Source: Rhodococcus sp. 14-1411-2a (GTDB taxonomy: Bacteria; Actinomycetota; Actinomycetes; Mycobacteriales; Mycobacteriaceae). From it: a stretch of 64,000 nucleotides of DNA. The stretch is taken from assembly GCF_002259485.1 (NCBI RefSeq), contig NZ_NPGA01000020.1, positions 558,001 through 622,000 of the forward strand, read 5' to 3'. Below the pieces are notes generated by a model. It ran no database searches. It saw only the letters and a list, made by a program, of their open reading frames with translations, and was not told where the DNA came from. The translations under genes were made by a program, and so were the position numbers. Positions 28,310 through 38,832 of this stretch are shown piece by piece; the first letter of the stretch is position 1, and each line of letters starts with the position of its first letter.

Positions 28310-28325
28310 GACACAGGAGATGTTC

Positions 28326-29117
28326 GTGAAGACACTGCGCCCGGTATTCGCGCTCCTCATTGCAGCCACCCTCGTGCTCGTCGGGTGCAGCTCGCAGTCC
28401 GATTCGACCGCGCCCGATGGACCCTCGGACGGCAGCGCGGTCCGAGGCAAGATCACGGTCTTCGCCGCAGCATCGCTTCGCGCGACGTTCACCGAGCTCG
28501 GTGATCGATTCGAGGCCGAACACCCCGGCACCTCGGTGGAGTTCAGCTTCGCGGGCTCATCCGATCTGGCCGCGCAGCTGATGTCCGGCGCCCCTGCCGA
28601 CGTCTTCGCCTCCGCGGATACGAAGAACATGACCGAGACGGTCGACGAGGGCCTGGTTGCGGATGACCCCGTCGACTTCGCGTCCAACACGCTGACCATC
28701 GTGACCGCCCCCGGAAACCCGGACGGCATCGCATCGTTCGCCGATCTGGCGAATCCCGACGTTCTCACGGTGATCTGCGCGCCCCAGGTGCCATGCGGCG
28801 CGGCGACGGCCTCGGTCGAGGCCGCTACCGGCACGCAGATCCCGGCCGTGAGCGAAGAATCCTCGGTCACCGACGTGTTGGGCAAGGTGACCTCGGGGCA
28901 GGCCGATGCCGGACTGGTCTACGTGACCGACGCTGCCGGGGCAGGAGAGGCCGTGACCGCGGTGCCCTTCGAGGAGTCGAGCGAGGCCGTCAACACCTAC
29001 CCGATCGCGACACTGAGCGGGTCCGACAACGAGGGCACCGCTCGCGCATTCACCGAGTTCGTCACCGGCCCCGTCGGGCAGGACGTACTCGGTCGAGTCG
29101 GCTTCGCAGCTCCGTGA
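28326..29117 (+). CDS. modA: Molybdate ABC transporter substrate-binding lipoprotein
   Basis: A 263-residue periplasmic-type binding lipoprotein for molybdate. The signal peptide ends in LVLVGC, so Cys21 is lipidated. [17 protein letters not shown] and [24 protein letters not shown] carry the conserved oxyanion-binding serines, and [14 protein letters not shown] is near the end. The GTG at 28326 was chosen because AGGAG lies six bases before it but only one base before the ATG at 28320. Its stop overlaps the modB GTG. Confidence 0.94.
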   Translation: MKTLRPVFALLIAATLVLVGCSSQSDSTAPDGPSDGSAVRGKITVFAAASLRATFTELGDRFEAEHPGTSVEFSFAGSSDLAAQLMSGAPADVFASADTKNMTETVDEGLVADDPVDFASNTLTIVTAPGNPDGIASFADLANPDVLTVICAPQVPCGAATASVEAATGTQIPAVSEESSVTDVLGKVTSGQADAGLVYVTDAAGAGEAVTAVPFEESSEAVNTYPIATLSGSDNEGTARAFTEFVTGPVGQDVLGRVGFAAP

Positions 29118-29926
29118 CCGTACGAGTCGCACACAACGGGCGGTCGACCGTCGGTGTGCCGGTGTGGATTTTCGTTCCGGCAGCCATCGGTGCACTCCTC
29201 GTGGTGGCACCGCTGGCCGCGATGTTCACCCGAATCGACTGGTCCAATTTTCTCGGACTCATCACCTCCGAATCCGCTGTCGCGGCGTTGATCCTGAGCC
29301 TGAAGACGGCGACGGCCAGCACCGCAGTGTGCGTGGCTATGGGCGTGCCGATGGCAATCGTGCTCTCGCGCAGCTCGATTCGCGGGCTCTCGATCCTTCG
29401 CTCTCTCGTCGTACTGCCCTTGGTTCTGCCCCCGGTGGTCGGGGGCATCGCGCTGCTCTACACCTTCGGGCGACAAGGCCTGTTGGGCGAGCACCTCGAC
29501 GCCTTCGGGATTCGAATAGCGTTCACCACCTCGGCCGTGGTGCTGGCACAGGTGTTCGTATCGCTTCCTTTCCTGGTCGTCAGCGTCGAGGGCGCACTGC
29601 GCACGGCCGGCGACCGGTACGACGTGGTGGCCGCGACGCTGGGGGCCACCCCCACGACCGTCCTACGGCGCGTCACCGTTCCGCTGATACTTCCCGGACT
29701 GATATCAGGAACCGTCCTCGCCTTCGCGCGCGCACTCGGAGAATTCGGAGCGACCTTGACCTTCGCCGGATCCCTCGAAGGCGTGACCAGGACACTGCCG
29801 CTGGAAATCTATCTGCAGCGCGAGAGCGACCCCGATGCCGCGGTAGCGCTCTCGCTGGTACTGATTCTCGTAGCGGCACTCGTCGTCGTGACCGCACGCG
29901 GCACTCGGTCGTCGGGAACGCTGTGA
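29114..29926 (+). CDS. modB: Molybdate ABC transporter permease
   Basis: A 270-residue membrane permease with about five to six hydrophobic helices. [17 protein letters not shown] and the coupling region [27 protein letters not shown] are the ModB/CysT signature, with the EAA-like loop. The GTG start overlaps the modA stop as GTGA, and its own stop overlaps modC the same way, so modABC is one translated unit. Confidence 0.94.
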   Translation: MTVRVAHNGRSTVGVPVWIFVPAAIGALLVVAPLAAMFTRIDWSNFLGLITSESAVAALILSLKTATASTAVCVAMGVPMAIVLSRSSIRGLSILRSLVVLPLVLPPVVGGIALLYTFGRQGLLGEHLDAFGIRIAFTTSAVVLAQVFVSLPFLVVSVEGALRTAGDRYDVVAATLGATPTTVLRRVTVPLILPGLISGTVLAFARALGEFGATLTFAGSLEGVTRTLPLEIYLQRESDPDAAVALSLVLILVAALVVVTARGTRSSGTL

Positions 29927-31017
29927 ACTCACTGCACCTGCGGGCCACACTCGGCGTCCGCGGCATCGATCTCGAACTGGACGTCCCCGAGGGTGAGACG
30001 GTGGCCATCCTCGGACCGAACGGGGCAGGCAAATCGACACTGCTGCAGCTCGTCTCCGGTGTGGTGGCACCCGACGAAGGAATCGTCCGACTCGGCGAGG
30101 ACGTGCTGACCGATACCGTCTCGAACACCGTCGTCCCGATTCACGCCCGAGGCGTCGCGACCCTCTCTCAGGAAGCTCTGCTGTTTCCTCACATGGACGC
30201 TCGTACGAACGTGGCCTTCGCGCCGCGTAGCGCAGGCGCGAACCGCGTCGCCGCGCGTGCCGTCGCCGATACCTGGCTCGACACGGTCGGAGCCTCCCAC
30301 CTGGCCGATCGCCGCCCCGGCCAGCTGTCCGGCGGGCAGGCTCAACGAATCGCCATCGCGCGCGCTCTTGCGGCCGACCCACGCCTGCTGCTGCTCGACG
30401 AACCCCTCGCGGCGCTGGATGTGGACACGGCACCGAGCATTCGACGAGTACTGCGCACGGTGCTGCGCGAGAGCGGTCGCACGGCTTTGATCGTCACCCA
30501 CGATCTGCTCGACGTCGTCGCGCTCGCCGATTCCGTCGCGGTCGTCGACGGCGGACGCGTCGTCGAGCGAGGCTCGGTCACCGAGGTCCTGACCGCACCT
30601 CGCAGCGAATTCGGTGCCCGCATCGCGGGGGTGAACCTGCTCTCGGGACGGGCTGTCGACGCCGACGACTCGACGTCCCTGACCACGAACTGGGGACTGA
30701 CGGTCCACGGCTCCGGGCGGTACACCACCGGAACCGCACTGGTGGCGGTGTTCTCCCCCGCCGCCGTCTCGGTACACCCGACGGCCCCGCACGCCAGCCC
30801 GAGAAACGTGTTCGAGGTGGTGATCGAGGAGATGGAGGTGCAGGGCTCCGGCATTCGTGTTCGATCACGTCCGCAACCCGACGGGTCTCCCGGCATGGCT
30901 GCAGACATCACCCCTGCCGCGGTGTCCGATCTCGGGCTCGAGCCCGGCGGCACCGTCTTCTTCGTCGTCAAGAGCCGTGAGGTGGCATTGCACCCCGCGT
31001 TGCCGTCGCAACCCTGA
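29923..31017 (+). CDS. modC: Molybdate ABC transporter ATP-binding protein
   Basis: A 364-residue ABC ATPase. Walker A is GPNGAGKST (about residues 34-42), the signature [16 protein letters not shown], Walker [13 protein letters not shown] and the H-loop VTHDLLD. A C-terminal TOBE domain (from roughly residue 285, [20 protein letters not shown] onward) is the usual ModC regulatory part. The gene converges on dinF with three bases between stops. Confidence 0.94.
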   Translation: MNSLHLRATLGVRGIDLELDVPEGETVAILGPNGAGKSTLLQLVSGVVAPDEGIVRLGEDVLTDTVSNTVVPIHARGVATLSQEALLFPHMDARTNVAFAPRSAGANRVAARAVADTWLDTVGASHLADRRPGQLSGGQAQRIAIARALAADPRLLLLDEPLAALDVDTAPSIRRVLRTVLRESGRTALIVTHDLLDVVALADSVAVVDGGRVVERGSVTEVLTAPRSEFGARIAGVNLLSGRAVDADDSTSLTTNWGLTVHGSGRYTTGTALVAVFSPAAVSVHPTAPHASPRNVFEVVIEEMEVQGSGIRVRSRPQPDGSPGMAADITPAAVSDLGLEPGGTVFFVVKSREVALHPALPSQP

Positions 31018-31020
31018 CGG

Positions 31021-32349
31021 CTATCGGCGGAGTTGGCGATCGCTGCCGATCACCAGCCACTTTCCGGACAGTACCCGGCCCGCGACTGCAAGCATCCGCA
31101 GTGCGACGAAGACGCCGAGCCCTGTCCAGATCCCTACCAGTCCCCAGTCGAACACCAGAGCCGACCAGATGAACGGCAGAAAGCCCACAACGGCGCAGGC
31201 CATGGTCGCGTTTCTCAGAAATGCAGCGTCGCCGCTGCCGAGCAGCACACCGTCCAACGCGAACACCACGCCGGCAATGGGGATGATCGCGACGAATATC
31301 CACCAGATCGCATGCATCTCGTCGATGACCGATGCGTCGGTGGTGAACAGATCCGGGACGAACGACCGCCCGACGGCGAACACACCGGCGAGAACGACCG
31401 CGAACACCGTCGACCATGCCGTCAATCGCCACGCCAGGGCGCGCGCATCGTCGATCCTGCTCGCACCCAGGGCGGCTCCGACCAGGGTCTGTGCGGCGAT
31501 TGCCAGTGAATCGAGCATCAACGACACCAGGTTCCACATGTGCAGAACCACCTGGTTGGCGGCGACCGAGGCGGCGCCGAACCTCGACGCGACCGCTGCG
31601 GCGGACAGAAAACAGGCCTGGAACGCCAGACTGCGCACGATCAGGTCGCGGCCCAGCACCAGTTGTGCGCGCATCACCGACCAATGCGGGCGCAATTCGG
31701 TGCTCGCCCGCACGACTGCGCCGACGAACAGCGCACCGGCGACGCCCTGGCCGATCACGTTCGCCACGGCCGATCCCACCAGCCCGAGCCGTGGGAATCC
31801 CAGCAACCCGTGGACCAGGAGGGGGCACAACACCGCTGATACACCGAAGCCGAACACGACGAAACGTAGTGGCGTCACCGTGTTCTGAACTCCACGCATC
31901 CATCCGTTTCCGGCCAGCGACACCAGGATGAACGGCACACCCAGCAGTGCCACGCGCAGCCACGCGACGGCCTCGGCAGCGATGTCCCCTCCGCCGGTCA
32001 GCACCGAGACCACGGGCTCGGCGGCGAGCTGCATCACCGCGACGATGGCGATACCGATCGCGAAGGCCAACCAGGTTGCCTGCACACCCTCACCGACGGC
32101 GTCGCGTTCGCGGCCTGCACCGTGCATGCGAGCCGCTCGCGCGGTCGTGCCGTAGGACAGGAACGTCAGCTGCGTGCTGACCTGGGCCAACACGAGCCCA
32201 CCGATGGCCAGGCCGGCGAGAGCGAGCGCGCCGAGCCGGCCGACCACGGCGGCGTCGAACAACAGGTACAGGGGCTCGGCAGCGAGGACGCCGAGAGAGG
32301 GCAACGACAGACCGAGGATCTTTCGAGCCGTGACCGGGGTGGAACTCAC
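31021..32349 (-). CDS. dinF: MATE family efflux transporter, DinF-like
   Basis: A 442-residue multidrug and toxin extrusion family protein with about twelve hydrophobic helices. SLPSLGVLAAEPLYLLFDAAVVGRLG at the N-terminus is the DinF-type start, and FGAASVAANQVVLHMW recurs at mid-protein. Such proteins export cationic compounds using Na+ or H+ gradients; the substrate is unknown. Its GTG overlaps the nrnA stop, matching the Rv2836c-Rv2837c pair in mycobacteria. Confidence 0.92.
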   Translation of the reverse strand: MSSTPVTARKILGLSLPSLGVLAAEPLYLLFDAAVVGRLGALALAGLAIGGLVLAQVSTQLTFLSYGTTARAARMHGAGRERDAVGEGVQATWLAFAIGIAIVAVMQLAAEPVVSVLTGGGDIAAEAVAWLRVALLGVPFILVSLAGNGWMRGVQNTVTPLRFVVFGFGVSAVLCPLLVHGLLGFPRLGLVGSAVANVIGQGVAGALFVGAVVRASTELRPHWSVMRAQLVLGRDLIVRSLAFQACFLSAAAVASRFGAASVAANQVVLHMWNLVSLMLDSLAIAAQTLVGAALGASRIDDARALAWRLTAWSTVFAVVLAGVFAVGRSFVPDLFTTDASVIDEMHAIWWIFVAIIPIAGVVFALDGVLLGSGDAAFLRNATMACAVVGFLPFIWSALVFDWGLVGIWTGLGVFVALRMLAVAGRVLSGKWLVIGSDRQLRR

Positions 32350-33344
32350 GACGCCGACAGGGCCTCACGCAGCGCATCGATCACGTCGGGCAGGTCGCCG
32401 GTCGCGGTGTAGCCGGCTGCATTGCGGTGCCCGCCACCGCCGAGCGCGCACGCCACCGCCGACACGTCGACCTCGGTCTTCGACCGCAGAGAGACCACCC
32501 AGACCGACCCGAAATCCTGTTGCTTGAGTACCGCGGCGACCTCGGCCTCGGAGGTGGTGCGCACGATGTCGATCACGCTCTCGATCTCCTCGGACCGCAA
32601 TCCGGCGGAATCCTCGCTCCTGATGACGGCGTACACCAGCCCTCGTCCGTCGGCTGCGTCGGGAAGCAACGATGCCGAACCGAGCACCGACCCGAGCATC
32701 GGCAACCAGTCGAACGGGTGAGTGTCGAGCAGCTTGCGGGCGATGTGAGCCCCGTCGATCCCCGTGGCCAACAGTCTCTCGGCCAGCAGATGAGAACCCG
32801 GGCGAACCCAGCGGAACGACCCGGTGTCGGTGACCAGACCCGCGAACAGCAAGTGGGCCAGATCGGCATCGATCTCGACGCCCCACCGATCGAACAACCG
32901 CGCGATGACGGCGGTGGTGGACTCAGCAGACGCGTGCACCACATTCAGCGTTCCGAATCGTGTGTTGCTGCGGTGATGATCGATGACGAGGCTGGCCGAC
33001 GCCGTATCGAGTCGGTCGCCCAGCGAACCCAGCCGCCCCCTGCTTCCGGCGTCGACCGTGACCACCAGATCGACGGACTCGCTGACCTCGTCTGCGCCGA
33101 CGAGAAGGTGTCTACCCGGTAATTCGTCCATCGACTCGGGCAGGGACGCCGGTGCTGCGAATGCCACCTGAACGGTCGCGCCGCGACGTTCGAGCACCGA
33201 ACCGAGCGCAAGCCCACTACCGATCGTGTCGGCATCGGGTTGAACATGGCACAGCACGGTCACCGAGGATGCACGTTCGAGCATCTCGATCGCCCGCGCC
33301 AGATCCTCGTCGGCCTCCGACACTGCCCCCGAACCGTAGGACAT
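32346..33344 (-). CDS. DHH/DHHA1 phosphoesterase (NrnA/CnpB-like)
   Basis: A 332-residue DHH-family phosphoesterase. The metal-binding motifs are HVQPDADTIGS near residue 36, VTVDAGS, VIDHHRSN and LVTDTGSF. The DHHA1 domain has the ALGGGGHRNAAGY substrate motif. Relatives degrade nanoRNA, pAp or cyclic-di-AMP (Rv2837c is called CnpB or NrnA), and which applies here is not decidable from sequence. The ATG at 33344 lies one base after the rbfA stop; longer frames upstream lie in rbfA. Confidence 0.93.
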   Translation of the reverse strand: MSYGSGAVSEADEDLARAIEMLERASSVTVLCHVQPDADTIGSGLALGSVLERRGATVQVAFAAPASLPESMDELPGRHLLVGADEVSESVDLVVTVDAGSRGRLGSLGDRLDTASASLVIDHHRSNTRFGTLNVVHASAESTTAVIARLFDRWGVEIDADLAHLLFAGLVTDTGSFRWVRPGSHLLAERLLATGIDGAHIARKLLDTHPFDWLPMLGSVLGSASLLPDAADGRGLVYAVIRSEDSAGLRSEEIESVIDIVRTTSEAEVAAVLKQQDFGSVWVVSLRSKTEVDVSAVACALGGGGHRNAAGYTATGDLPDVIDALREALSAS

Positions 33345-33345
33345 G

Positions 33346-33846
33346 TCAGTCGGCTTCGGCGGGCTCGACGCCTGCAGGAGTGGAGCCTGCGGAATGACCA
33401 TCTGTGTCTGCGACTTCGCGTGGAGCTTTGTACGGATCCGGGTCCCCGGCGGGCTTGGCGTTCGCACGCGCGCGGGCCAGTTCTTCGTCGGCCACGCGGG
33501 CGCGTTCGAGCAGGTCTTCCATGTGGCGTGCGGTGTCGGGCACCGTGTCGGTCACGAACGTCAACGTCGGCGTGTACCGCACACCCGTTCCGGCTCCGAC
33601 CTTCGAGCGCAGCACGCCCTTGGCCTTCTCCAGCCCTGCCGCGGCGGCCTGCAGATCGGGCGGAGTATCGAGGTCTTCACCCATCACGGTGTAGTACACC
33701 GTGGCGTCGTGCAGGTCGGCGGTCACCTTGGTGTCGGTGATGGTCACGAATGCCAGCCGTGGATCCTTGATCTCGTGATCGATCGCCGTTGCAACGATGG
33801 CGGCGATTCGCTTGGACAACTTTCGAGCCCTGGCCTGATCCACCAC
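33346..33846 (-). CDS. rbfA: Ribosome-binding factor A
   Basis: A 166-residue RbfA, a KH-type protein that helps mature the 30S subunit. [21 protein letters not shown] and the late [15 protein letters not shown] are family marks. The first ~130 residues are the normal fold. The last ~35 are polar and end in an [14 protein letters not shown] sequence encoded by a dispersed repeat also found in nuoG. The GTG at 33846 ([10 protein letters not shown]) was chosen since AGGAG lies ten bases before it and only one base before the longer start. Confidence 0.94.
   Translation of the reverse strand: MVDQARARKLSKRIAAIVATAIDHEIKDPRLAFVTITDTKVTADLHDATVYYTVMGEDLDTPPDLQAAAAGLEKAKGVLRSKVGAGTGVRYTPTLTFVTDTVPDTARHMEDLLERARVADEELARARANAKPAGDPDPYKAPREVADTDGHSAGSTPAGVEPAEAD
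33373..33399. repeat. Single copy of the nuoG-type 33-bp repeat unit
   Basis: The plus strand reads TGCAGGAGTGGAGCCTGCGG and then AATGACC, matching the reverse complement of the nuoG repeat unit with a single clear difference over the 27 bases. It is inside the rbfA 3' end, in the opposite orientation relative to its host gene, and stays open in frame. Confidence 0.85.
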
Positions 33847-33949
33847 GACAATCACACTCCTCTTTCATGGCCGAACGTCGATTCTGTTCCGACGAAGCGG
33901 CGGTTGTGCACTTCTCGTCCGCCGAGCAGCGCTCGGCGGACTTCCCGGA

Positions 33950-34240
33950 TCAATCCTCGGGTCCGAAGATTCTCCGGCGTACTGCCAACAGTTCCAGATC
34001 GTGGCGTTCGGCGACATGCCGTTCGCACTCGTCCAGTTTGTCGTGCAGTAGGTCGACGTCGGTACCGGCCGCGGCAACCCCCAGCAGGGACCGCCGAATA
34101 CGTTCTCGCTCACCGGTTTCGGCAGCCGAGACTCCCAGCCGTTGCAGATCACCGAGCACCGGTTCCACCATCGACCGTTTCTCGGCGAGCGAACGCACAT
34201 CCCCCAACAACACGTCCAACTCCAGAGCACCCAGATACAC
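33950..34240 (-). CDS. DUF503 (YlxP-like) protein
   Basis: A 96-residue ferredoxin-like fold protein of the DUF503/YlxP family. LELDVLLGDVRSLAEKRSMV near the N-terminus and a heptad-like HDKLDECERHVAERHDLELL helix are typical. In many bacteria it is encoded next to rbfA and infB and is thought to work in ribosome or translation maturation, though its biochemical role is not settled. The GTG has AAGGA seven bases upstream. Confidence 0.88.
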   Translation of the reverse strand: MYLGALELDVLLGDVRSLAEKRSMVEPVLGDLQRLGVSAAETGERERIRRSLLGVAAAGTDVDLLHDKLDECERHVAERHDLELLAVRRRIFGPED

Positions 34241-34271
34241 GCTGACGTCCTTCGATCAGCTTCGACGACAA

Positions 34272-34308
34272 AGCCGGTGGCGGTACATCTGTCGTACCAC
34301 CACCGGCT
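34272..34308 (-). terminator. Long hairpin between infB and ylxP
   Basis: Bases 34272-34286 pair with 34294-34308 over 15 positions with one mismatch, around a seven-base loop. On the minus strand TTTG follows, a short T-run. Together with the hairpin at 34367-34388 it probably reduces read-through from infB into ylxP-rbfA. Confidence 0.55.
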
Positions 34309-34366
34309 CGAAAGTCGGAGCGCAGTGTCACTCCCCTGGCTTCACCACCGAGCCGACGCGACCGGG

Positions 34367-34388
34367 TGCGGAGCCGAAAGGCTCCGCA
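34367..34388 (-). terminator. Tetraloop hairpin just after infB
   Basis: TGCGGAGCC (34367-34375) pairs exactly with GGCTCCGCA (34380-34388) across a four-base loop (GAAA on the plus strand, TTTC in the RNA). It starts seven bases after the infB stop. There is no T-run, so it may be an RNA-stabilising 3' stem rather than a full terminator. Confidence 0.5.
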
Positions 34389-34394
34389 TCCGTT

Positions 34395-37298
34395 CTAGTC
34401 GCGCGGCTTTTCACGGAGCTCGTACGCCTCGATGACATCGCCCACCTTGATGTCGGAGTACGTCACCGTCAAACCACATTCGTAGCCCTCGCGGACCTCC
34501 GTCGCGTCGTCCTTCTCGCGACGGAGCGAGGAGATCGTGACGGTTTCCGCGACAACGGCGCTGTCTCGGATGAGTCGCGCCTTGGCGTTGCGACGGATCG
34601 TACCGGAGGTGACGAGGCAACCGGCGATGTTTCCGACCTTGGAGGAACGGAACAGCGCGCGGATCTCGGCCTGCCCGAGGGCAACCTCTTCGTACACCGG
34701 CTTGAGCATGCCCTTGAGGGCCTTCTCGATCTCGTCGATGGCCTGGTAGATCACCGAGTAGTACCGGATGTCGACGCCTTCACGGTTGGCCAGCTCGGTG
34801 GCTTTGCCCTCCGCTCGAACGTTGAAGCCGATGATGATCGCGTTGGATGCCGACGCCAGGTTGACGTTGGTCTCCGTGACGCCACCGACACCGCGGTCGA
34901 TGACGCGCAGTTCGACCTCGTCGTCGATCTCGATTCCGAGCAGCGCCTCTTCGAGCGCTTCCACGGTTCCCGAGTTGTCACCCTTGAGGATCAAGTTCAG
35001 CTGCGAAGTCTCCTTCAGAGCTGCATCGAGATCGTCGAGGCTGATGCGCTTGCGGCTCTTGGCTGCCAGAGCGTTGCGCTTGCGCGCATTTCGACGGTCG
35101 GCGATCTGTCGAGCGATTCGGTCCTCGTCGACCACCAGAAGGTTGTCGCCTGCACCGGGCACCGACGTGAAGCCGATGACCTGCACGGGACGAGACGGCA
35201 TCGCTTCGGTGACGTCCTCGCCGTGCTCGTCGACCATGCGACGAACGCGTCCGTATGCGTCACCGGCGACGATCGAGTCACCGACACGCAAGGTTCCGCG
35301 AGCGATGAGCACGGTCGCGACCGGGCCGCGACCACGGTCGAGGTGTGCCTCGATGGCGACACCCTGAGCGTCCATGTCCGGGTTGGCGCGCAGATCGAGC
35401 GACGCGTCGGCCGTCAGCAGCACCGCTTCGAGGAGGGCATCGATGTTGGTGCCCTGCTTGGCGGAGATGTCGACGAACATCGTCTCGCCGCCGTATTCCT
35501 CGGCGACCAGACCGTATTCGGTGAGCTGCTGCCGGATCTTGTCCGGGTTCGCGCCCTCCTTGTCGATCTTGTTCACCGCGACCACGATCGGCACGTCGGC
35601 TGCCTGTGCGTGGTTGATGGCCTCCACCGTCTGCGGCATGACGCCGTCGTCGGCTGCGACCACCAGGATCGCGAGGTCGGTGGCCTTGGCACCACGGGCA
35701 CGCATGGCCGTGAAGGCCTCGTGACCGGGGGTGTCGATGAACGTCACGAGACGCTCGTTGCCTTCGAGCTCGGTCAGCACCTGGTACGCACCGATGTGCT
35801 GCGTGATTCCGCCGGCCTCGCCTTCGCGCACCGTGGTGTTGCGAATCGAGTCCAACAGTCGCGTCTTACCGTGATCGACGTGGCCCATGACGGTGACCAC
35901 CGGGGGACGCTGCTCCAGATCGTCCTCGCCGCCGGCATCCTCGCCGTAGGTGAGGTCGAACGAGTCCAGCAGCTCACGATCTTCGTCCTCGGGACTGACG
36001 ACCTGAACGACGTAGTTCATCTCGCCGCCGAGAAGCTCCAGCGTCTCGTCGTTGACGGACTGCGTCGCAGTGACCATCTCACCGAGGTTGAACAGGGCTT
36101 GCACCAGTGCAGCCGGGTTCGCGTCGATCTTGTCCGCGAAGTCCGACAGCGATGCGCCGCGGGCGAGACGAATGGTCTCACCGTTGCCGCGGGGCAGCCT
36201 GACGCCGCCGACTGCGGGAGCCTGCATGCTCTCGTACTCGGCGCGCTTCGCCCGCTTCGACTTGCGGCCACGACGAACTGCTCCGCCGGGACGACCGAAT
36301 GCACCTGCTGCTGCGCCGCGCTGACCGGGGCGTCCACCGCCACCGGGACGACCACGGAAACCACCTGCGGGAGCGCCGCCTGCGGGGGCACCACCGGGAG
36401 CGCCGGGAGCGCCGCCACCGCGGTAGCCACCGCCACCGCCGCCGCCCGGGCGTCCGCCCGGAGCACCACCGGGACGACCGGGGCGACCTGCTGCGGGGCC
36501 GGGACGTGCCGAACGGGTCGGCATGGCACCGGGGTTGGGACGAGGAGGCATCGAGCCGGGGCTCGGACGAGGTCCGGCCTGGCCCGGTGCGGGACGGGGC
36601 CCACCCTGCCCTGGAGCCGGACGACTGCCACCGGACGGTGTTGCGGGACGAGGCCCACCTTGTCCGGGAGCGGGGCGTCCGCCACCGGGGCGCGGAGCAC
36701 CGGGAGCGGGTCGAGGAGCTGGACGCTCCACGGGAGCCGAGGAGTACGGGTTGTTACCGACACGCGGAGCCTTGGGGCCGGGCTTGGGGCCGGGACCTGC
36801 GGGCTTCGGAGCGGCCGGGGCCGAGGCAGCGTCGCTGGTGGCAGCCGACGCGGCGGGAGCCTGCTCGACCGGAGCGGCCGGAGCTGCGGGCTCGGGGGTA
36901 GGCGCTGCGGGGGCCGGAGCCGGCGCGGCAGCCGGAGTCGCGGGTGCAGCGGGTGCTGCCTCCACGGGAGCTTGCGCTGCGGGTGCTTCCGGCTCTGCCG
37001 GACGCGGTGCCGGCTTGGGGCCGGGACGGGGTCCGCCCGGTTTGGCGGCACCCGGCTTCGCGGTGCTGCTCGCTGCCCGATCGGCCGCTGCGCGACCGTT
37101 CGGTGCAGCTGCGGCCGGTGCCGACGCGTCCGTGTTCTCGGACGGGAAGGATTCACGCAGTCGACGCGCCACGGGGGCTTCGACTGTGGATGATGCGGAC
37201 TTGACGAACTCGCCTTGCTCTTTGAGCCGTGCGAGTAGTTCCTTACTGGTGACACCGAGTTCTTTTGCCAACTCGTGCACGCGGGCCTTGCCTGCCAC
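34395..37298 (-). CDS. infB: Translation initiation factor IF-2
   Basis: A 967-residue GTPase that places initiator tRNA on the ribosome. The N-terminal IF2N domain ([20 protein letters not shown]) is followed by about 270 residues of Pro/Ala/Gly-rich low complexity, then [15 protein letters not shown]. The G domain has [24 protein letters not shown] and NKID. Domains II-IV follow normally. The GTG at 37298 was chosen because AGGAG lies just before it. The long linker is usual for actinobacterial IF-2. Confidence 0.97.
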   Translation of the reverse strand: MAGKARVHELAKELGVTSKELLARLKEQGEFVKSASSTVEAPVARRLRESFPSENTDASAPAAAAPNGRAAADRAASSTAKPGAAKPGGPRPGPKPAPRPAEPEAPAAQAPVEAAPAAPATPAAAPAPAPAAPTPEPAAPAAPVEQAPAASAATSDAASAPAAPKPAGPGPKPGPKAPRVGNNPYSSAPVERPAPRPAPGAPRPGGGRPAPGQGGPRPATPSGGSRPAPGQGGPRPAPGQAGPRPSPGSMPPRPNPGAMPTRSARPGPAAGRPGRPGGAPGGRPGGGGGGGYRGGGAPGAPGGAPAGGAPAGGFRGRPGGGGRPGQRGAAAGAFGRPGGAVRRGRKSKRAKRAEYESMQAPAVGGVRLPRGNGETIRLARGASLSDFADKIDANPAALVQALFNLGEMVTATQSVNDETLELLGGEMNYVVQVVSPEDEDRELLDSFDLTYGEDAGGEDDLEQRPPVVTVMGHVDHGKTRLLDSIRNTTVREGEAGGITQHIGAYQVLTELEGNERLVTFIDTPGHEAFTAMRARGAKATDLAILVVAADDGVMPQTVEAINHAQAADVPIVVAVNKIDKEGANPDKIRQQLTEYGLVAEEYGGETMFVDISAKQGTNIDALLEAVLLTADASLDLRANPDMDAQGVAIEAHLDRGRGPVATVLIARGTLRVGDSIVAGDAYGRVRRMVDEHGEDVTEAMPSRPVQVIGFTSVPGAGDNLLVVDEDRIARQIADRRNARKRNALAAKSRKRISLDDLDAALKETSQLNLILKGDNSGTVEALEEALLGIEIDDEVELRVIDRGVGGVTETNVNLASASNAIIIGFNVRAEGKATELANREGVDIRYYSVIYQAIDEIEKALKGMLKPVYEEVALGQAEIRALFRSSKVGNIAGCLVTSGTIRRNAKARLIRDSAVVAETVTISSLRREKDDATEVREGYECGLTVTYSDIKVGDVIEAYELREKPRD

Positions 37299-37395
37299 TG
37301 CTCTCCTCACTGAGAGGCCGAGCGAGGCTTGGTGCCCGCACGACCTCGGGTTATCTCCGATGGACGTTCATCGTTGGTGCTTCACGGTGTGCTCA

Positions 37396-37728
37396 TCAGT
37401 GCTGTTGCCTGTTCTTGTCGACGGGTGTTGCTCTTGTCGTGTCCTCGACCTGCAGTTGTTCGTGCTCGTCGAGCACGGCTGTCACTGCGGACGATTCCAC
37501 ATTTCCCGATATCCGAAACGCACGACCGAAGACTCGGCGTCGTTCCGCATTGTGCAGGCACTCTCGGTTGTAGTGCAACCACGCACCACGGCCGGACATC
37601 GAATGCCGGACATCGGGGACGAGAGCGAATTCGTGCGAACCAGCTTCTCGAACCACGATCCTCAACAGATCGGCGGCCGGCACTCGCTCCCTGCACCCGA
37701 TGCATGTACGAATCGGCCGGCTTGTCAC
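37396..37728 (-). CDS. YlxR (DUF448) RNA-binding protein
   Basis: A 110-residue YlxR-family protein with the diagnostic RTCIGCRERVPAADLLRIV start, GRGAWLHYNRECLHNA and FGRAF. YlxR is usually encoded between nusA and infB, as here, and relatives bind RNA or modulate transcription. The C-terminal ~35 residues are polar. The GTG start is used. Spacers of about 96 bases separate it from nusA and from infB. Confidence 0.92.
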   Translation of the reverse strand: MTSRPIRTCIGCRERVPAADLLRIVVREAGSHEFALVPDVRHSMSGRGAWLHYNRECLHNAERRRVFGRAFRISGNVESSAVTAVLDEHEQLQVEDTTRATPVDKNRQQH

Positions 37729-37824
37729 TGCCGGATACTCGCGTTCATGCCCCTGGGCGGAGAGGTCGTTCCCGAACCATCGACCACTCTACCGCTGTAT
37801 TGCCCCGAACTCCGCATTCCGGCC

Positions 37825-38832
37825 CTACGCGCTGGTCGTCTCGGGTGCCGCCGCATCGCTGCGGATGTCGATGCGCCAACCGGTCAATCGAGCAGCCAGT
37901 CGGGCGTTCTGCCCTTCCTTGCCGATGGCCAGGGAGAGCTGGTACTCGGGAACCACGACACGGGCCGCACGGGCAACCGCGTCGACGACGGTCACCGAAA
38001 CAACTTTCGACGGGGACAGTGCATTCCCGACGAACGTGGCCGGGTCCTCGTCGAAGTCGATGATGTCGATCTTTTCGCCTGCCAGTTCGCTCATCACGTT
38101 GCGCACGCGCTGACCCATCGGTCCGATGCAGGCACCCTTGGCGTTGAGCCCGGACACGGTGGACGCGACGGCGATCTTCGAGCGGTGCCCCGACTCGCGA
38201 GCCACTGCCACGATGTCGACCGAGCCGTCGGCGATCTCGGGAACCTCGAGGGCGAACAGCTTGCGCACCAGATTCGGGTGCGTGCGCGAGAGCGTGATCT
38301 GCGGACCCCGGTTACCCCGGGCGACTCCGACGACGTAGCACTTGATGCGCTCGCCGTGCTCGTAGCTCTCGCCCGGCACCTGCTCTGCGGGCGGCAGCAG
38401 GCCGTCGGCTCCGTTGGCGTCACTTCCGATACGGACGATCACGGTGCCCTTCGCATTGGCACGCGTGTCACGCTGGATGACACCGTTGACGATCTCACCC
38501 TCGTGCGTGGAGTACTCACCGAACGACCGCTCGTGCTCGGCGTCGCGCAGGCGCTGCAGGATGACCTGACGCGCCGTGGTTGCCGCAATGCGTCCGAAGC
38601 CTTCCGGGGTGTCGTCCCATTCGGAGATCAGATTGCCGTCGGCGTCGAGTTCCTTGGCCATCACCCGAACGGAGCCGGTCTTGCGATCGACGTCGATCCA
38701 AGCGTTGGACTGGTGACCCTCGGTGTGCCGGTAGGCCGTCAGCAGCGCAGTCTGGATCGTCGAGATCACCATCTCGATCGGAATTCCCTTGTCCGCCTCG
38801 ATGGCACGCAATGCGGCTATGTCGATATTCAC
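37825..38832 (-). CDS. nusA: Transcription termination/antitermination factor NusA
   Basis: A 335-residue NusA that binds RNA polymerase and modulates pausing and termination. The N-terminal domain, an S1 domain ([15 protein letters not shown]) and two KH domains ([18 protein letters not shown] and [16 protein letters not shown]) are visible. It lacks the acidic repeats of the E. coli protein, as is usual for actinobacteria. The GTG start overlaps the rimP stop. Confidence 0.97.
   Translation of the reverse strand: MNIDIAALRAIEADKGIPIEMVISTIQTALLTAYRHTEGHQSNAWIDVDRKTGSVRVMAKELDADGNLISEWDDTPEGFGRIAATTARQVILQRLRDAEHERSFGEYSTHEGEIVNGVIQRDTRANAKGTVIVRIGSDANGADGLLPPAEQVPGESYEHGERIKCYVVGVARGNRGPQITLSRTHPNLVRKLFALEVPEIADGSVDIVAVARESGHRSKIAVASTVSGLNAKGACIGPMGQRVRNVMSELAGEKIDIIDFDEDPATFVGNALSPSKVVSVTVVDAVARAARVVVPEYQLSLAIGKEGQNARLAARLTGWRIDIRSDAAAPETTSA

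Noticed and set aside
33789-37193. A 1134-codon plus-strand frame opposite infB and rbfA, with Gly/Cys/Thr-rich end
   Set aside because: It is the complement of infB codons; the odd composition mirrors the Pro/Ala/Gly linker on the real strand.
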